This document shows, one piece after another, positions 9,601 to 24,600 of a DNA stretch of 64,000 nt. How positions within the stretch are numbered: the first letter of the stretch is position 1; each line of letters begins with the position of its first letter. A program made the translations under genes and the position numbers. Origin of the DNA: Sabellastarte sp. h YS-2021 (Eukaryota > Annelida > Polychaeta > Sabellida > Sabellidae); contig OZ024934.1 in the NCBI GenBank assembly GCA_964017235.1, positions 91,912,706-91,976,705 of the forward strand, read 5' to 3'. The notes under the pieces were generated by a model. It saw only the letters and a list, made by a program, of their open reading frames with translations, was not told the DNA's origin and made no database searches.

Positions 9601-12600
9601 CAAACTTTAAAGTGGTTATAACTCACTTATTATTGGTCCTAGAGGTTTGCAATGTGAAACCAACTTATGGGAAATCTTGGGCTGCGAATCTTTTGACATG
9701 GGCAGATTTGACCTTGGGCCCTTCCTTCAAGGTCAAATGAGGGTAGCCAAACTTAAAAGTGCTTACAACTTGCTTGTTATTGAAAAATGCTGTTTATCTT
9801 CAAACTATATTAGTTGGCCTTTTCCGGTGGATACATCTTGCATCTGGCCACAGATGTGTCCTTGGTCTAGTTATTGATATTTATAACATGTAATATAGGT
9901 TATAGTCTGTGTGGCTACTGTATTCATCCAATGTTAATGTTGGATTGAACTTTGTCATGCTGCTGACACTGACATTGTGTAGAGAGCTTACCACTAACTC
10001 ATATAATTTTATACCTAGGTTTCTCCAATTTAAAACATATGTTCTTTATCACAAAACGTAGCCTGGGAATACTTTTGGCGTTAATTTGAAAAAAGCAAGA
10101 TGGCTGCCACAGCTTGTTGTATTAACAAACTGTGGCTAGTTCCACAGAAGGTTGCATCTCTTTGTAGGTAATGCCCTCTATATGCATAAAATGCCCTCAA
10201 TATGCATGTAGATATTTGACCATCAGGCTCTTTATTCAAGGTCTTCCATAGAATGCAAAGATCGCCCGATCAGCCAATTTTTGTCAAACTTAAGCTAATT
10301 ATTGGTCCTATAGGTATAGAATCTCACAGCAATTTGTATGAAATCATGCATTAGGATTCTTTAGATATCAGATTTGACCTAAAACCCCTTCTTCAAGGTC
10401 AAATGAGAGTTATTAAATTTAAAAGTGCTTATATGTTGCTTATTATTGTTCCTGCAGGTTTAGGATGTGTGGAAAACATATAGAAAATCATGGGCTATGA
10501 TGTATTTTTATAAAGTCATATGTGTAACTTTTGACACCCCCTATAAGGTTAAATGAAGCTAGCAAATTTAAAAGTGCATCTGACTTACTTATTATTTGAC
10601 CCATAACTGTTGGATGTGATACCAAACTTTAGGAAAACATAACATTTCTTATAAATAAAATGTGCTTATTATTGGTCCTACAGGTTTGGGATATGTAACC
10701 ACCCTACAGCAAGTAGTGGGCTGAAAATCTTTTGATGTGGTCACATTTGATACTGGACTCCTCCTTCATGGTCAACAAAGGCTAGCAAAACATGAAATTG
10801 CTTATAACTTGCTTCTTATTGGTCCTACAGGTTTATAACTAACCTGTAGTAAATCATGGGATGGAAATCTTTTGATGTGGACATACTTGACCTTGGACCA
10901 CTTCTCTTTAAGTTCAAACAAGGGATTTCTGAAGTAAAACTTTAAAGAGGTTATAACTTACTAGTTAGTTGTGCTAGATTTTTAGGATTTGAACCTGCAT
11001 ATAGAAAATCATTGTGTGATTGGTCTTTTGGGTGTAATGACCATATTTGATCTTGGACCATTAGTTAAAGGACAAAAGGGGATGCCCAAAGTTAAAATGC
11101 CTATATAGTGGTTATTATTGTGCTTAATATGGGTGCTAGGAAAGTGCGTTTTACCCCACAGCCCTTAAGGGCTCTCGGGGTATTGTTTTCACCCATGGTG
11201 TCCGGATGGGCGGGCGGCGGGAAATAGTTTGTCCGGGCTGTATCTCAGAAACCGTAAGGTGTAGGAAGTTCACACTTGGCAGGGACATTGGTTGGGGGGT
11301 ATAGGTGTGCAATGTCACGGTCTGACCTTGATTTGACCTTTGACCTTGCCGTAGTGACCTTGAGTTTGAAAATCTTGTCCGGGCTATATCTCGGCAACCC
11401 TAAGGTGTAGGAAGTTGATACTTGGCAGGGACATTAGTTAGGGGTTGTAGGTGTGCAACGTCATGGTCTGACCTTGATTTGACCTTTGACCTTGCCGTAG
11501 TGACCTTGTCCTATAAAATCTTGTCCGGGCTATATTTCGGAAACCGTAAGGTGTAGGAAGTTGATACTTGGTAGGGACATTGGTTAGGGGGTGTAGGTGT
11601 GCAACGTCACGGTCTGACCTTGATTTGACCTTGCCGTAGTGACCTTGACCTATAAAATCTTGTCCGGGCCATATCTCGGAAACTGTGAGGTGTAGAAAGC
11701 TGATACTTGGTGAGGACATTGGTTGGGGGTAGTAGGTGTGCAACATCATGGTCTGACCTTGATTTGACCTTGCCGTAGTGACCTTGACCTTTAAATCTTT
11801 TTCTGGGCTATATCTCAGCAACTGTAAGGTGTAGGAAGTTGATACTTGGTAGGGACATTGGTTAGGGGGTGTAGATGTGCAACGTCATAATGTGACCCTG
11901 ATTTGACCTTTGCCATAGTGACCTTGACCTATAAACCTTGTCCGGGCTATATTTCGGAAACTGTAAGGTGTAGGAAGCTGATACTTGGTGAGGACATTGG
12001 TTGGGGGTAGTAGGTGTGCAACATCATGGTGTGACCTTGATTTGACCTTTTACCTTGCTGTAGTGACCTTGACCTATAAATCTTGTCCAGGCCATATCTC
12101 GGAAACTGTGAGGTGTAGAAAGCTGATACTTGGTGAGGACATTGGTTGGGGGTAGTAGGTGTGCAACATCATGGTGTGACCTTGATTTGACCTTTGACCT
12201 TGCTGTAGTGACCTTGACCTATAAATCTTGTCCAGGCCATATCTCGGAAACTGTGAGGTGTAGAAAGCTGATACTTGGTGAGGACATTGGTTGGTGGTAG
12301 TAGGTGTGCAACATCATGGTCTGACCTTGATTTGACCTTGCCGTAGTGACCTTGACCTTTAAAACTTTTTCTGGGCTATATCTCAGCAACTGTAAGGTGT
12401 AGGAAGTTGATACTTGGTAGGGACATTGGTTAGGGGGTGTAGATGTGCAACGTCATAGTGTGACCTTGATTTGACCTTTGCCGTAGTAACCTTGACCTAT
12501 AAACCTTGTCCGGGCTATATTTCGGAAACTGTAAGGTGTAGGAAGCTGATACTTGGTGAGGACATTGGTTGGGGGTAGTAGGTGTGCAACATCATGGTGT

Positions 12601-15600
12601 GACCTTGATTTGACCTTTGACCTTGCTGTAGTGACCTTGACCTATAAAATCTTGTCCAGGCTATATCTCAGAGACTGTAAGGTGTAGGAAGTTTATATGT
12701 CGTAAGGACATTAGTTGAGGGTTTTAGGTGTGACACGTCATGGTGTGACATTGATTGACCTTGCTGTATTGACGTTTAAAATCTTGTTGTACCTTTGGGT
12801 CTGTCTGTTGATGCAGATTAAGCACTGTTAAAGTCATATTAGAATTCGTTAAGAATTTCCTTTTGCAAGTTCCCATTGTAACAGATGGAATTGCATCAAG
12901 TGAGCCACGGGCTTTTCTCCAACACCACACATAAGCATTCATTGAATGTATTGCCACTTCTGTATGCATGGGTAATATTCAAAACATCCAAACCATAATT
13001 CGGCCATTTTTTATTTACTGATAAGTGCTGTCATTTTATTATTGAATTGTTTTGTTTTAATACTTCATCTTTACATACATTTCTTTTCCTTAGATATTAT
13101 TTTCTCTACTTAAGCATTATTTGGACCTTAATATAACTGACACTGCTCTGAAAGTATCTTGAACTTTGTACTGTTACACTACTTCTATATCTCATGGTGT
13201 TGAAAAATATTTCTCCAGGCTGTGGGGTACGGGCATCTCTGATGCTATTTTTAACTTTGGTTCTTTATCATATTTTTCTGGTAGGTACAAATATAGTTTA
13301 GTTCTCCCATGTGCTAGGTCTTGTTTCAGTAGTGGATGAAACATGCTTGCTTGGAATGTCAATGCGATTGTCAACTGACATTTAGATAAATATGATAAAC
13401 TTCATTTCAATAAATTTCTGTAAAGTGGAATTTTTTTAAGCTGAAGTAAAACATGCGGTTAACCCCTTTTTGGTAGAACTCTGTGTATAAGAATCCCCAT
13501 TCTAGAAGGAAGATATATTTGGATATTACCTCACATCTCCAGTGAAACTTAACCTGTTATCTGGAATTATCGGTTCAGTGGAATTGAGGTTTATGTTCAG
13601 CTACTCTTACATCATGCTGCATGGCTTATAACATGTTTAAGCCTTATGATTTTTTGTGACATTTACAACCGTGGATAGTTTGTGAAGGAAGTAGATGTTT
13701 ACAAAGAGCATCCTGCTTGTAAAGCAAGTGAATCTGTGTCCTGGTTGTATGTCACTTGTTTTTATGACCACACAAGAATTAATTTGCACAAAAATTCCTT
13801 CTCCACAGCCATGGCATTCTGTCTGCATGATGAAAGTACCTGCAGACCACGTGGGTGTTGAGTCCATGTAACATGAAAGTTAGCCCATTTTTGGCAGTCG
13901 CCATTACCTATTGGCATGTACATTGGGATGTAAGAGAGGCTTCAATATGGCTCTTCCATATTGTGGAAGTGCTTCCCATCAAGCAGTAAAACTTGCTCAA
14001 AATGACATATCCTTTTCAGTGTGCTGGAAGCAGCATTAAATAAGATAAATGACTATAAGACTATATATAATTATTTCCACAACCGGTGTTTTCAAATTGA
14101 ATCTTCCATTCTTTCAGAGTTACCCCGAGGATGGGAGTATGCCTACACAATTGAAGGAATCCCTTACTTTATTGAGTGAGTATACATGTTTGGAACTATT
14201 AATATTTTTTGTGATACAGTTGAATCTTTATCATTTGAAATATTTTGTTTGGGTAATAGAATGTTCATTAAAAAGAATATATAATTCCATATACAGAACA
14301 ATGGTACATGGTATTTTAAAAGAGTGAAAAGATAAGTTTGTAATCTAAAAATGTGGACAATAGAAGTTTTGACAATAGAAGGTCTCTTGCATTTTATATT
14401 TGAGTTTTATGACAATGTGCTTCAACCTTTTTGACTTTGTTGGTCTTTTGTGTCTGACTTAGCACTGTAAAACTGCCTCAGACCCTTTGAACACAAAAGA
14501 CTTTATAACTTAATAACATCAACCCATGGTTGGTTAGTTTTACGTGATATTTCTTTATTTGTCTGAGAGTAAGATAATGCTGGTACACTGGTAAATAGAT
14601 TTTAGTGTAATTTTCTAAACATTAAATAAGGCCTTAGTCAGTAGTACTTGAATTGTGGTAACAGTACAAGGTAAAACCAAACCTGGCGTATTGGAAGACC
14701 CATGTACATTTGTTTTCACAGGAAAATAAATCGCAGATATCCCGGGTGATTGATTTCCGAATTAACAGATTCTAAGGCACACCATTCAAAAACATAAGAC
14801 ATAAATCAGAAGTCATTAAACATGGTAAGAGTCATGACCATAGGGACTTAAAGAAAGAACCTTAGTTAGCAAGCATTTAACCTTGCATTTTGCAGTACGT
14901 ATATTACTGGTCCTGGAGGTTTGGGATCTAGAGTCAACCTGTGAGAAATCATGGCCTGGTCCCTTGTTTAGGGTCAGGTGGGATCATCTAAGCTTAACAG
15001 TGTATTTGCCTGATATATAATTTGTCCTAGAGGTTTGTATTGTGTCTGTGAATCTTTTGGTGTGGTAACAGTTGACTTTGAACCCCAGGTTCAAGATCAA
15101 ACAGAGATGGTCAAACCAAAAAGTGCCTTCATGTCACTTAATATTTGGTCCTACACATTTGGGGTATTAACCAACCTGTAGGAAATCAAGGGCTGGAAAA
15201 TTCTTTGATGTGATCAGATTTATAGAAGATTGCCAATATCGCACTCATTTTTGGTCCTAGAGGTTTGCCATGCAAAACTCACTCGTGTAATTTTGACTTT
15301 AAGGCTTTAGCATAAATGCCCAGTGGGAAATCATGGGCTGTTACCTTGCATGCTACAGACAGGCTTCTTTTTCTTCCAAGTTCCCTGATGCACAAGGTTT
15401 GGCTTCTAATTTCAAACAGTCTTTGGTGGTGGCTCAGAAATTTACCGATGGTGTAAAAATAATTGCACAGTTCAGTTAAATCCTTTTCTGTAGAAATTTG
15501 ATAAGTAAGATTCAAGTGTTAATAGAAGTAGATACTGCATCTTGAAATCCCCTTTTCCATTGAAATTTACCGTGTTATCTTGATAAGAACAAGTATGTTA

Positions 15601-18600
15601 ACTTTCTGATTTAATAGGATTCTGCTTTAATATTTTATTTTATTTACAGAAAAAGGTCCATTTTCATTTATGTCACCTGGTAAGCCCTCTTGATACAGTA
15701 TAAGTACAAAATTTACCTAGAAGAAAATTTCACTAATTTTTAGTTTTTAAGAGATTATCCATTTCATGTAACAAAAATAAATAATATAGCTTGAAAATAT
15801 TTCACTAAAAATTAATTTTCACTGTCCAAGCGTATGAGCTAGAATAGCTAATCCTAATACCCCATGAAATTTCAGCTTATAAAGTATTCTTGATGATGAT
15901 TGAAATGGACTGGACCTTTCCCAAGTCATATGAATATGTTACAGTTCAATCCCATTATGCTGAATCCTGGCAGGACCTGAAAAATAGTTCTACTTAATCT
16001 GGAATTCCGGGTAACAGGCTAAGTTTCAATGGACAAAGCCTTCTACTTACCAGAAATGTCTTCCTACATATAGGGGAATTCTTCACAGTCCTACTTGATA
16101 AGGTTATTATAGTCTGCATGGTATTCTTTATTGAGTATCACAACACAGCATAGGTTCACCCACCTAGACTTTCAATTTGTGTAGTAAAGACATGCATTTA
16201 TGCAAATTTGTTTTTTAATAGAATTCATTAGCTTTTGCTTTTATGTAGAATAATATGATAACCCATGTACATATAAACCAAGGAGTTTGTAATTGTAGAC
16301 ATAAGGTTAGACTTCAGGACTGACTCATTTGCATAGGAAAGGTGTAAAAAATACCTGGGAAATTGTTCTACATGTTGTTACTGGTGCTGTTTTATTTATG
16401 TCAATTATATATATCCTGAAATAGAAACTACAATTTTACAAGATTTGAAATTCTGTCACGAGAGGCTCCAAATGACATTTTTGTGATGGAAGTTCAAAAT
16501 TTATCAGAAAGATTTGACAGGAGTTTTCTAATTGGAGATTCAGCTGGTTAGAATTTCAGATCTTCCACTATTACATGTCAGTAGGCTTTTATTTCAATCA
16601 AATACTTAAATTTTATAAAAGAGAAGGAATTCTTTTACTACCATTCTTTTAGTGAATGTACAACTGTTAATTTCATGAAATAACCATAGAGAAGGAATTC
16701 TTTTACTACTACCATTCCTTAAGGGCTGTCGGGGTATTGTTTTCACCCATGGTGTCCGGATGGGTGGGCGGGTGGGCGTCCGGGCGGGTGGGTGGGCGGC
16801 GGGAAATAGTTTGTCCGGGCTGTATCTCAGAAACCGTAAGGTGTAGGAAGTTGATACTTGGTAGGGACATTGGTTAGGGGGTGTAGGTGTGCAACGTCAT
16901 GGTCTGACCTTGATTTGACCTTTGACCTTGCCGTAGTGACCTTGAGTTTGAAAATCTTGTCCGGGCTATATCTCAGAAACCATAAGGTGTAGGAAGTTGA
17001 TACTTGGTAGGGACATTGGTTAGGGGGTGTAGTTGTGCAACGTCATGGTCTGACCTTGATTTGACCTTTGACCTTGCTGTAGTGACCTTGACCTATAAAA
17101 TCTTGTCCGGGCTATATCTCGGAAACCGCAAGGTGTAGGAAGTTGATACTTGGTAGGGATATTGGTTAGGGGGTGTAGGTGTGCAACGTCATGGTCTGAC
17201 CTTGATTTGACCTTTGACCTTGCCGTAGTGACCTTGACCTATAAAATCTTGTCCGGGCTATATCTCGGAAACCGTAAGGTGTAGGAAGTTGATACTTGGT
17301 AGGGATATTGGTTAGGGGGTGTAGGTGTGCAATGTCATGGTGTGACCTTGATTTGACCTTTGACCTTGCTGTAGTGACCTTGACCTATAAAATCTTGTCC
17401 GGGCTATATCTCGGAAACCGTAAGGTGTACGAAGTTGATACTTGGTAGGGATATTGGTTAGGGGGTGTAGGTCTGCAACGTCATGGTCTGACCTTGATTT
17501 GACCTTTGACCTTGCCGTAGTGGCCTTGACCTATAAAATCTTGTCCGGGCTATATCTCGGAAACCGTAAGGTGTAGGAAGTTGATACTTGGTAGGGATAT
17601 TGGTTAGGGGGTGTAGGTGTGCAACGTCATGGTCTGACCTTGATTTGACCTTTGACCTTGCCGTAGTGACCTTGACCTATAAAATCTTGTCCAGGCTATA
17701 TATCGGAAACTGTAATGTGTAGGAAGTTGATATTTGGCAGGGACATTGGTTAGGGGGTGTAGGTGTGCAACGTCATGGTGTGACCTTGATTTGACCTTTG
17801 ACCTTGCTGTAGTGACCTTGACCTATAAAATCTTGTCCGGGCTATATCTCGGAAACCGTAAGGTGTAGGAAGTTGATACTTGGTAGGGATATTGGTTAGG
17901 GGGTGTAGGTCTGCAACGTCATGGTCTGACCTTGATTTGACCTTGCCGTAGTGGCCTTGACCTATAAAATCTTGTCCGGGCTATATCTCGGAAACCGTAT
18001 GGTGTAGGAAGTTGATATTTGGTAGGGACATTTGCTAGGGGGTGTAGGTGTGCAGTGTTATGGTCTGACCTTGATTTGACCTTTGACCTTGTCGTAGTGG
18101 CCTTAACCTATAAAATCTTGTCCGGGCTATATCTCGGAAACCGTAAGGTGTAGAAAGTTGATACTTGGTAGGGATATTGGTTAGGGGGTGTAGGTGTGCA
18201 ATGTCATGGTCTGACCTTGATTTGACCTTTGACCTTGCCGTAGTGACCTTGACCTATAAAATGTTGTCCGGGCTATATCTCGGAGACCGTAAGGTGTAGG
18301 AAGTTGGTACTTGGTAGGGACATTGGTTAGGATGTGTAGGTGTGCAACGTCATGGTCTGACCAGGATTTGACCTTTGACCTTGCCGTAGTGACCTTGAGT
18401 TCAAAAATCTTGTCCGGGCTATATCTCGGAAACCGTAAGGTGTAGGAAGTTGATACTTGGTAGGGACATTGGTTAGGGGATGTAGTTGTGCAACGTCATG
18501 ATCTGACCTTGATTTGACCTTTGACCTTGGAGTAGTGACCTTGACCTATAAAATCTTGTCCGGGCTATATCTTGGAAACCGTAAGGTTGAGGAAGTTGAT

Positions 18601-21600
18601 ACTTGCTAGGGACATTGGTTAGGGGCTATAGGTGTGTATTATCATGGTGTCACCTTAATTTGACCTTTGACCTTGTCGTAGTGACCTTGACCTATAAAAT
18701 CTTGTTGCACCTTTGGGTCTCTCTTTTGATGCAGATTAAGCACTATTAAAGTCATATTAGAATTTATTAAGAATTTTACTTTCATAACTTCCCAGAATTT
18801 CATCAAGTGAGCCACAGATTTTGCTCCAACACCACACATAAGCATTCATTAAATGTATTACCACTTCTGTATGCATGGTAATATTCAAACCATCTAAACC
18901 ATAATTCGGGCCTTGCAGATGTAGATAAAGAGGGTTGAATTTTAGTTTGCTGATTAATGCTGTCATCTTGTTATTGAATTATCTTGTTTTAATACTTCAT
19001 CTTTATATGCATGATCTTTCTTTTAAACATTATTTCTCCATTTAAACATTGTTTGGACCTTTATATAACTGACAGTGCTCTGAAAGTATCCTGAAGTTTG
19101 TACTGGTACAGTACTTCTGTATCTCATGGTGTTGAAAATATTTCCCTAGGCTGTGGGGTACGGGCATCTCTGATGCTATTTTAGTGAATGTACAACTGTT
19201 AATTTCATAAAATAACCATCTTTGTGAAATACATAATGTTCAGACAAAATTACTACAGAAATTTTACCGCAAACAGTGTTGTGATATTTTTGGTATGACC
19301 TTTAATTAAGCAAAGATTTTTGTGATATGTTTAATGAAACAAATTGACATTTTAGTATTGAACTAGAGACAGATTTAAGAGCATTAAGTCATTGATAATT
19401 TCTGTACAAGTAATACGGAATACTCTGGGAAAAATGCAGGCAGTGCTGGAAGTTTAATTAAAAGGCTTTATGGCACTGCTTAGGATTATCTCCCACCTGT
19501 TACAGAGGTCGGAGTTGATTTCTGTGAGAGTTACAAGCCAGTATTAAGGCTCATACCAGTGCCTGGGAAAATTTCACAATATTGGTGGTTTCATTTTTAT
19601 TTTGTTTGCACAATTAAAAGAGTGAATACTGGAAGACTGTGTATGGCAAGAACCTTCAGTTATACAGGAATTTGGTAATAGATATGGTTAAGTTAATCTA
19701 GCACCTGCATAAGTACATCATTTTGTTGTGTTGCACTTCAAAACTGGGTATGTACCAATGTTTGGCTTAAACAGGTTCTGTTCCCATTTAACTTGTAGAT
19801 TTCCTTGGAAATGTCCTAGTGTTAGGGCTTTTAGAAGTCTCAAGGAACATGTCGTTCAGTGAGTTGAAGTGCCTAGATTGTGATAACACATTATCTTCAC
19901 CACACAAGTCCTGGGTTTGATTCCCGGGCCAGCCTGAGGCAGGAGAACTGGTAGTTGACTGCCAGTGCCTGATGGTTTTCATTACCAGAATCCTGACCAA
20001 AAATTGTATGCACTCCTTTCCATTGTGATATGACCTGTATAATGTGTTGAGTGTATTTGCTTAACCCATATTAATCTATCAGCAATCATTTGAGTTCAAT
20101 CATTCAAAGGCAACCACCAAAAACCTTGTCTATGACAGATACAGTTAACTGCACGAAGAGTCAAACAAACCGCGGTTTCAAGTAACTTAAAGCCTAGTTA
20201 TTACTGTTTTGTATAATTCAGTGATCTGGCCATTATCTAGAAAAATCTATATTTCAAATTGGTAGTTAAACAAAGTATAACAGATTAGTAAACCTTTTTC
20301 TCCTTAGTGAGGTATTCTTTGTAAATGTTAAATCCCCCATTAAAAGTTTAGAAAAAAAAGATTCAGCTTAAGAAACTAATGTCTTTCATTTTTTAAACAA
20401 TCTCCTCTGCCTAAAGTGGCCAGGGATAAAGATAAAGGAAAAACATATGATACTGGTTACTAGAGGTTAACTTCTGCATTGTTAAGCAACTAACTTTCTC
20501 AATTTAGTTAGGGCTGGGGTTCGAACCTTACAACCTAGGTGAAAAGATCAGGATTTTGTTGCCACAAACCAAAATGCACTCCTTGCTATCTCCTACTGGC
20601 CGTCCAGCAGGGGAGAGGGGCCACAGTGGTAACACACTCACCTCCCACCTCAGATCAGAGTTTGAATCCTGGTGTAATGGTAAATCTCCCCCCCCCCCAA
20701 AAAAAAAAAAAAAAAAAAAAATACCCCCTGCCTGAAAATCCCCCCCCCCCCCCCCATTAATCTTCGACTGATGGTTTTGTGCTTTTAAATTATTAGTTTT
20801 AGAATACCTTTCATCTAAAACTATACAGGCCTGCAGTTTGTCATTTAATATTTTATTATCTGTTTAGATTTATGATAATAATACCTTCCATTTTGGTGGA
20901 TCCATTGGCTTCACTTGTTATATAACTTCTTTGAATGCAACAAAATCGTGAAACTCATTATGCAGAACTGTACTTTAGCATTGTATGTTTTTATTTCATA
21001 AATATTACCTTCCAATCTGGTGAATCTATTAGTTTCACTTGTTGTATAACTTCACTGAATGAAACAAAATCATTGTCACTTATGGTATAAAAAATCTATG
21101 AATGAATTGAAATTATTACACCCTTTAAACAGCCCAATAATTTAGAATTTGATATTTTCTTCTGGTTAGGTTTATTATTATAATAACTTACATTTATACT
21201 TTCAGGTTTACTTTTTGGCAGAATCTAAAATGTGATCAATATCAGTAATCTGTAACACACTGTTACCATAAACAGATTAGATGTTTTGTAATCCGCATTT
21301 TATATCACCCTTTATGTTGCTTTCACATTGCAAAAATTATTGACATCTCTTATATTCTTTGGACACTGTTTAAATAAAGATAATTTGAAAATATTAATAA
21401 CCTTTTAACATTATCACAGGTGGGCTGAAATTTTCATGGTGAGGGGGACTATTTTCTAGAAAATATTCCCCCTGGGGGCAAAATTTTACGGGGGTGGGGG
21501 GAGATTTACTTTTACACCAGAATGCTAGAAAGCTGGTATTTGCTTGCTGTTGTTCGGCAGTTTTATAGCACTGAACCTCGACCAACTGGTTTTCTGTGCG

Positions 21601-24600
21601 CTTCCAGGTGCCACGGTGACAGAGTGGTAACACTCTCGCCTCCCACCTCTGAGACCAGGGTTCAGTTCCCAGCCCCACCTCGTGGTAAAGCTGGTAGTTG
21701 CTTGCCTTTGGTCGGCAGTTTAGAGTACAGAACCATGACCAACTGTATATACTGGTTTCCTCTGCCCATAAAACTACCCGTCGTGATATAACCTATATAA
21801 TGTGTTGAAAGCGACGTTAAAGTCCAAATAAATAAATAAATAAATTCTCTGCCCTTCCAACTACATGTACCTGTCACTATATTAACCAATAACGTACCAG
21901 CGTGATGTATAACACTAAATAAATGAATAATTCAAGCAGGCAGGTTATAAAATGTAGTGTGTGCTTCTGTGGGTTAGTCATGTGCCAAATTGCCTGAGGG
22001 TTTTTTATTGGTTAAGTATGTGTAAATAGACATATGACAATGACACCAAAAATTCCCCAAAGATGCTTTATTTTCGAGCCATATTTGAAAACTTTTCATG
22101 GATTTTATTTTATCCCCAGATGAAAGTCAGGGATATATTGGTTTCACGTATGTCGTGCCGCCACCGCTGCTGTACGTTTTGACTTGTGTGCGCGATAACT
22201 CAAAAACGCTTTCACGGAGTTCATTCAAACTTAGCACACACATGTATTTGGGTCAGGAAAGGATTTCAAAGGAACTCTATTTTAAGGTGACCTTAAACTC
22301 CCAATAATAAAGAACTTATGGCCACCTTAAGGTCAGAAATTTGACTTATTGCCACTTAATGCCCTCTAGGTCACAGACTATGTGGCTTATCTGGCTCAAA
22401 TTTTACCTGCGAACACATTACTATATTCTCCTTACATATACCAAAAATCAAGACTTTATGTTAAGGTTAAAATTGTTTTTGAGGCCCATAAAGACCATGC
22501 TTAAACATTTTTTTCGACATTTTCCCCATATTTTCCCCTGTAACTCAAAAGTGGTAGGTCTGACAAGTCTGTAACTAGATAGATATAACTTCTACATGTA
22601 CTCTAAGTGTACGAAAAATTTTAAGTCTGTAACTTTAAATTTAAGGTCACCTTAAAGTCTCTAAATTGCCCACAGACACCCATTTATGGACTTTTTGCCA
22701 CTTTGAAGGCCTATAGTTGTCAAACGATGTGACTGATACAGCTGAAATCTCATCTGGGAATATATGATTATGTTCGTTTTACATGTGAGAAAAACCAAGG
22801 CTTTAAATAGATGTTTAACCTGTGTATGAGGACCATAAACCTGGAAAAGATAAGTCTGACAAGTCTCTAACTGTGGTACATATAACTGCTACATGAAATC
22901 TTTGTCAAAAATTTTAAGTCTGTAACTTTAATATTAAGGTCATCTTAAGGTCTCTTAAATGCCCACAGACCCCCAATTTATTGACTTTTTACCACTTTTA
23001 AGCCCTGTAACTGTCATAATATGCACCTGATACAGCTGAAATATCGTCTGGGAATACATTAATATGGTTTTTTTCATGTGCAAAAAAACAAGGCTTTAAG
23101 TAGACATTTAACATGTATGTGAGACCCATGAATGACCCACTCAGAGGACTTTTTTTTTTAAATTGATCCCCCAAAAATGAAAAAAAAAATGATTTGACAA
23201 AAATAAATTTAAAAAGTTTATAATAATTGTGAATCACACAAAATGGGTGCTGCAAAAAATACCCAGTGAATGCTTGTGGTGTGAGAGATGGCCTGTCTGG
23301 GTATATGTTGGCTTTGAGTCGGCGCAATCTAGTTCATGACTGGTATTGTTTTAGGTGACAATAAACTCTGAACAAAAACTTTGCTTTCATATTTTTAAGG
23401 TTGCCACTTTTAAGGGCCTATGAAATAGAATCAGTTGAACAAATTACATTCATTTTGATCATGTGTATTTAAAAAAAAATTTGTTATTTAGAACTTTCCA
23501 ACCAATTGATTGCTTTGAAAAACTATCACGCTATCGAGATATTGTTATCCACGTAACACCATTGGAACATGTGTTAAAGGGGCTCTTTGATAAAAAAATT
23601 GTCCATTATTAAAATGATTGTTGATACAGTTCAGATGGACTTGAATGAGCAAGTTGAATTGAGACTTGCACCAGGTTACCCAGTGCCATTTTCACTGAAT
23701 GAATTATGGCTCATGATAAAGTGTGTTCTTTGCTTCCCCTCATTATGGAAATGGTGAAAATGTAATGTTTAACCTAGAAAAATTGATTCTATGAATCAGT
23801 TTTTGTTATGCCAATGTAGCTTTTTAGTGCATTCCAGAGTGTGTATTTATTTGTGTGTTAAAAGCCAAAACATGATTATTGATTTTTCTAAAAAAAAATT
23901 ATGATTAACATTTTTATTACTAGTTATTGACTTGTATATTGTAATATTGTACTTGTGGCTAATATTTATGTCAAACAACACAATCGCATCATTTCATGAC
24001 TTTATTTCAAACTTAATGCAGTTAAACATTACAGATTATTTTATTTATTTATCTGATCAGTTGGTATGATCAGTATTCACCAAAGAGCTTTACTTAAAAT
24101 AGCCAAAAAACCTTTTCTGCTCCAATTTTCATTTTTGTCGAGTTTCTTCAGTGCAAGGTGAAGGTCGAGTCTTTTGCTTGTATCAGATTAATTTGGTGAG
24201 CATAGACCTTTAATCTTTTCAAAGTTAAACTTTCAAGGTGCATACTCTGAAAGTGAGTACAATTGTACCTCATACACTATAGAAATGATATTATGAAAAA
24301 TAAATTTTCCATCAATTTTTGGTAAATACAGGGTAAGTGCAAGCACTGGGCCATTGTACAAATACAAGTTGATCCTTGTATTTGTAGCCACATTAATCAG
24401 AGAAACACGTTCCAGAACCCAGTCACTGGTGAGCAGTATGCCATCCCTTGGTCCCCTGCCCAGAACATACAGCAGCAGCAGTTTGCACAACATCGCAGGC
24501 AACAGGACCCACGACATCAAGATCCAGTGCTGCAAAATCCACGGCACTTAGATGCAAGGCAACAGGATCCACAGCTACAAGACACAAAGCAGGATCCAGC

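Noticed and set aside
11438-11821. 127-codon minus-strand open frame
   Set aside because: Lies wholly in the element F array and encodes a near-duplicate peptide per monomer.
16648-19219. 40-bp target-site duplication flanking element F'
   Set aside because: The flanks belong to a 68-bp tandem duplication that extends left of the insertion. F' interrupts its second copy, so the repeat is not a product of the insertion.
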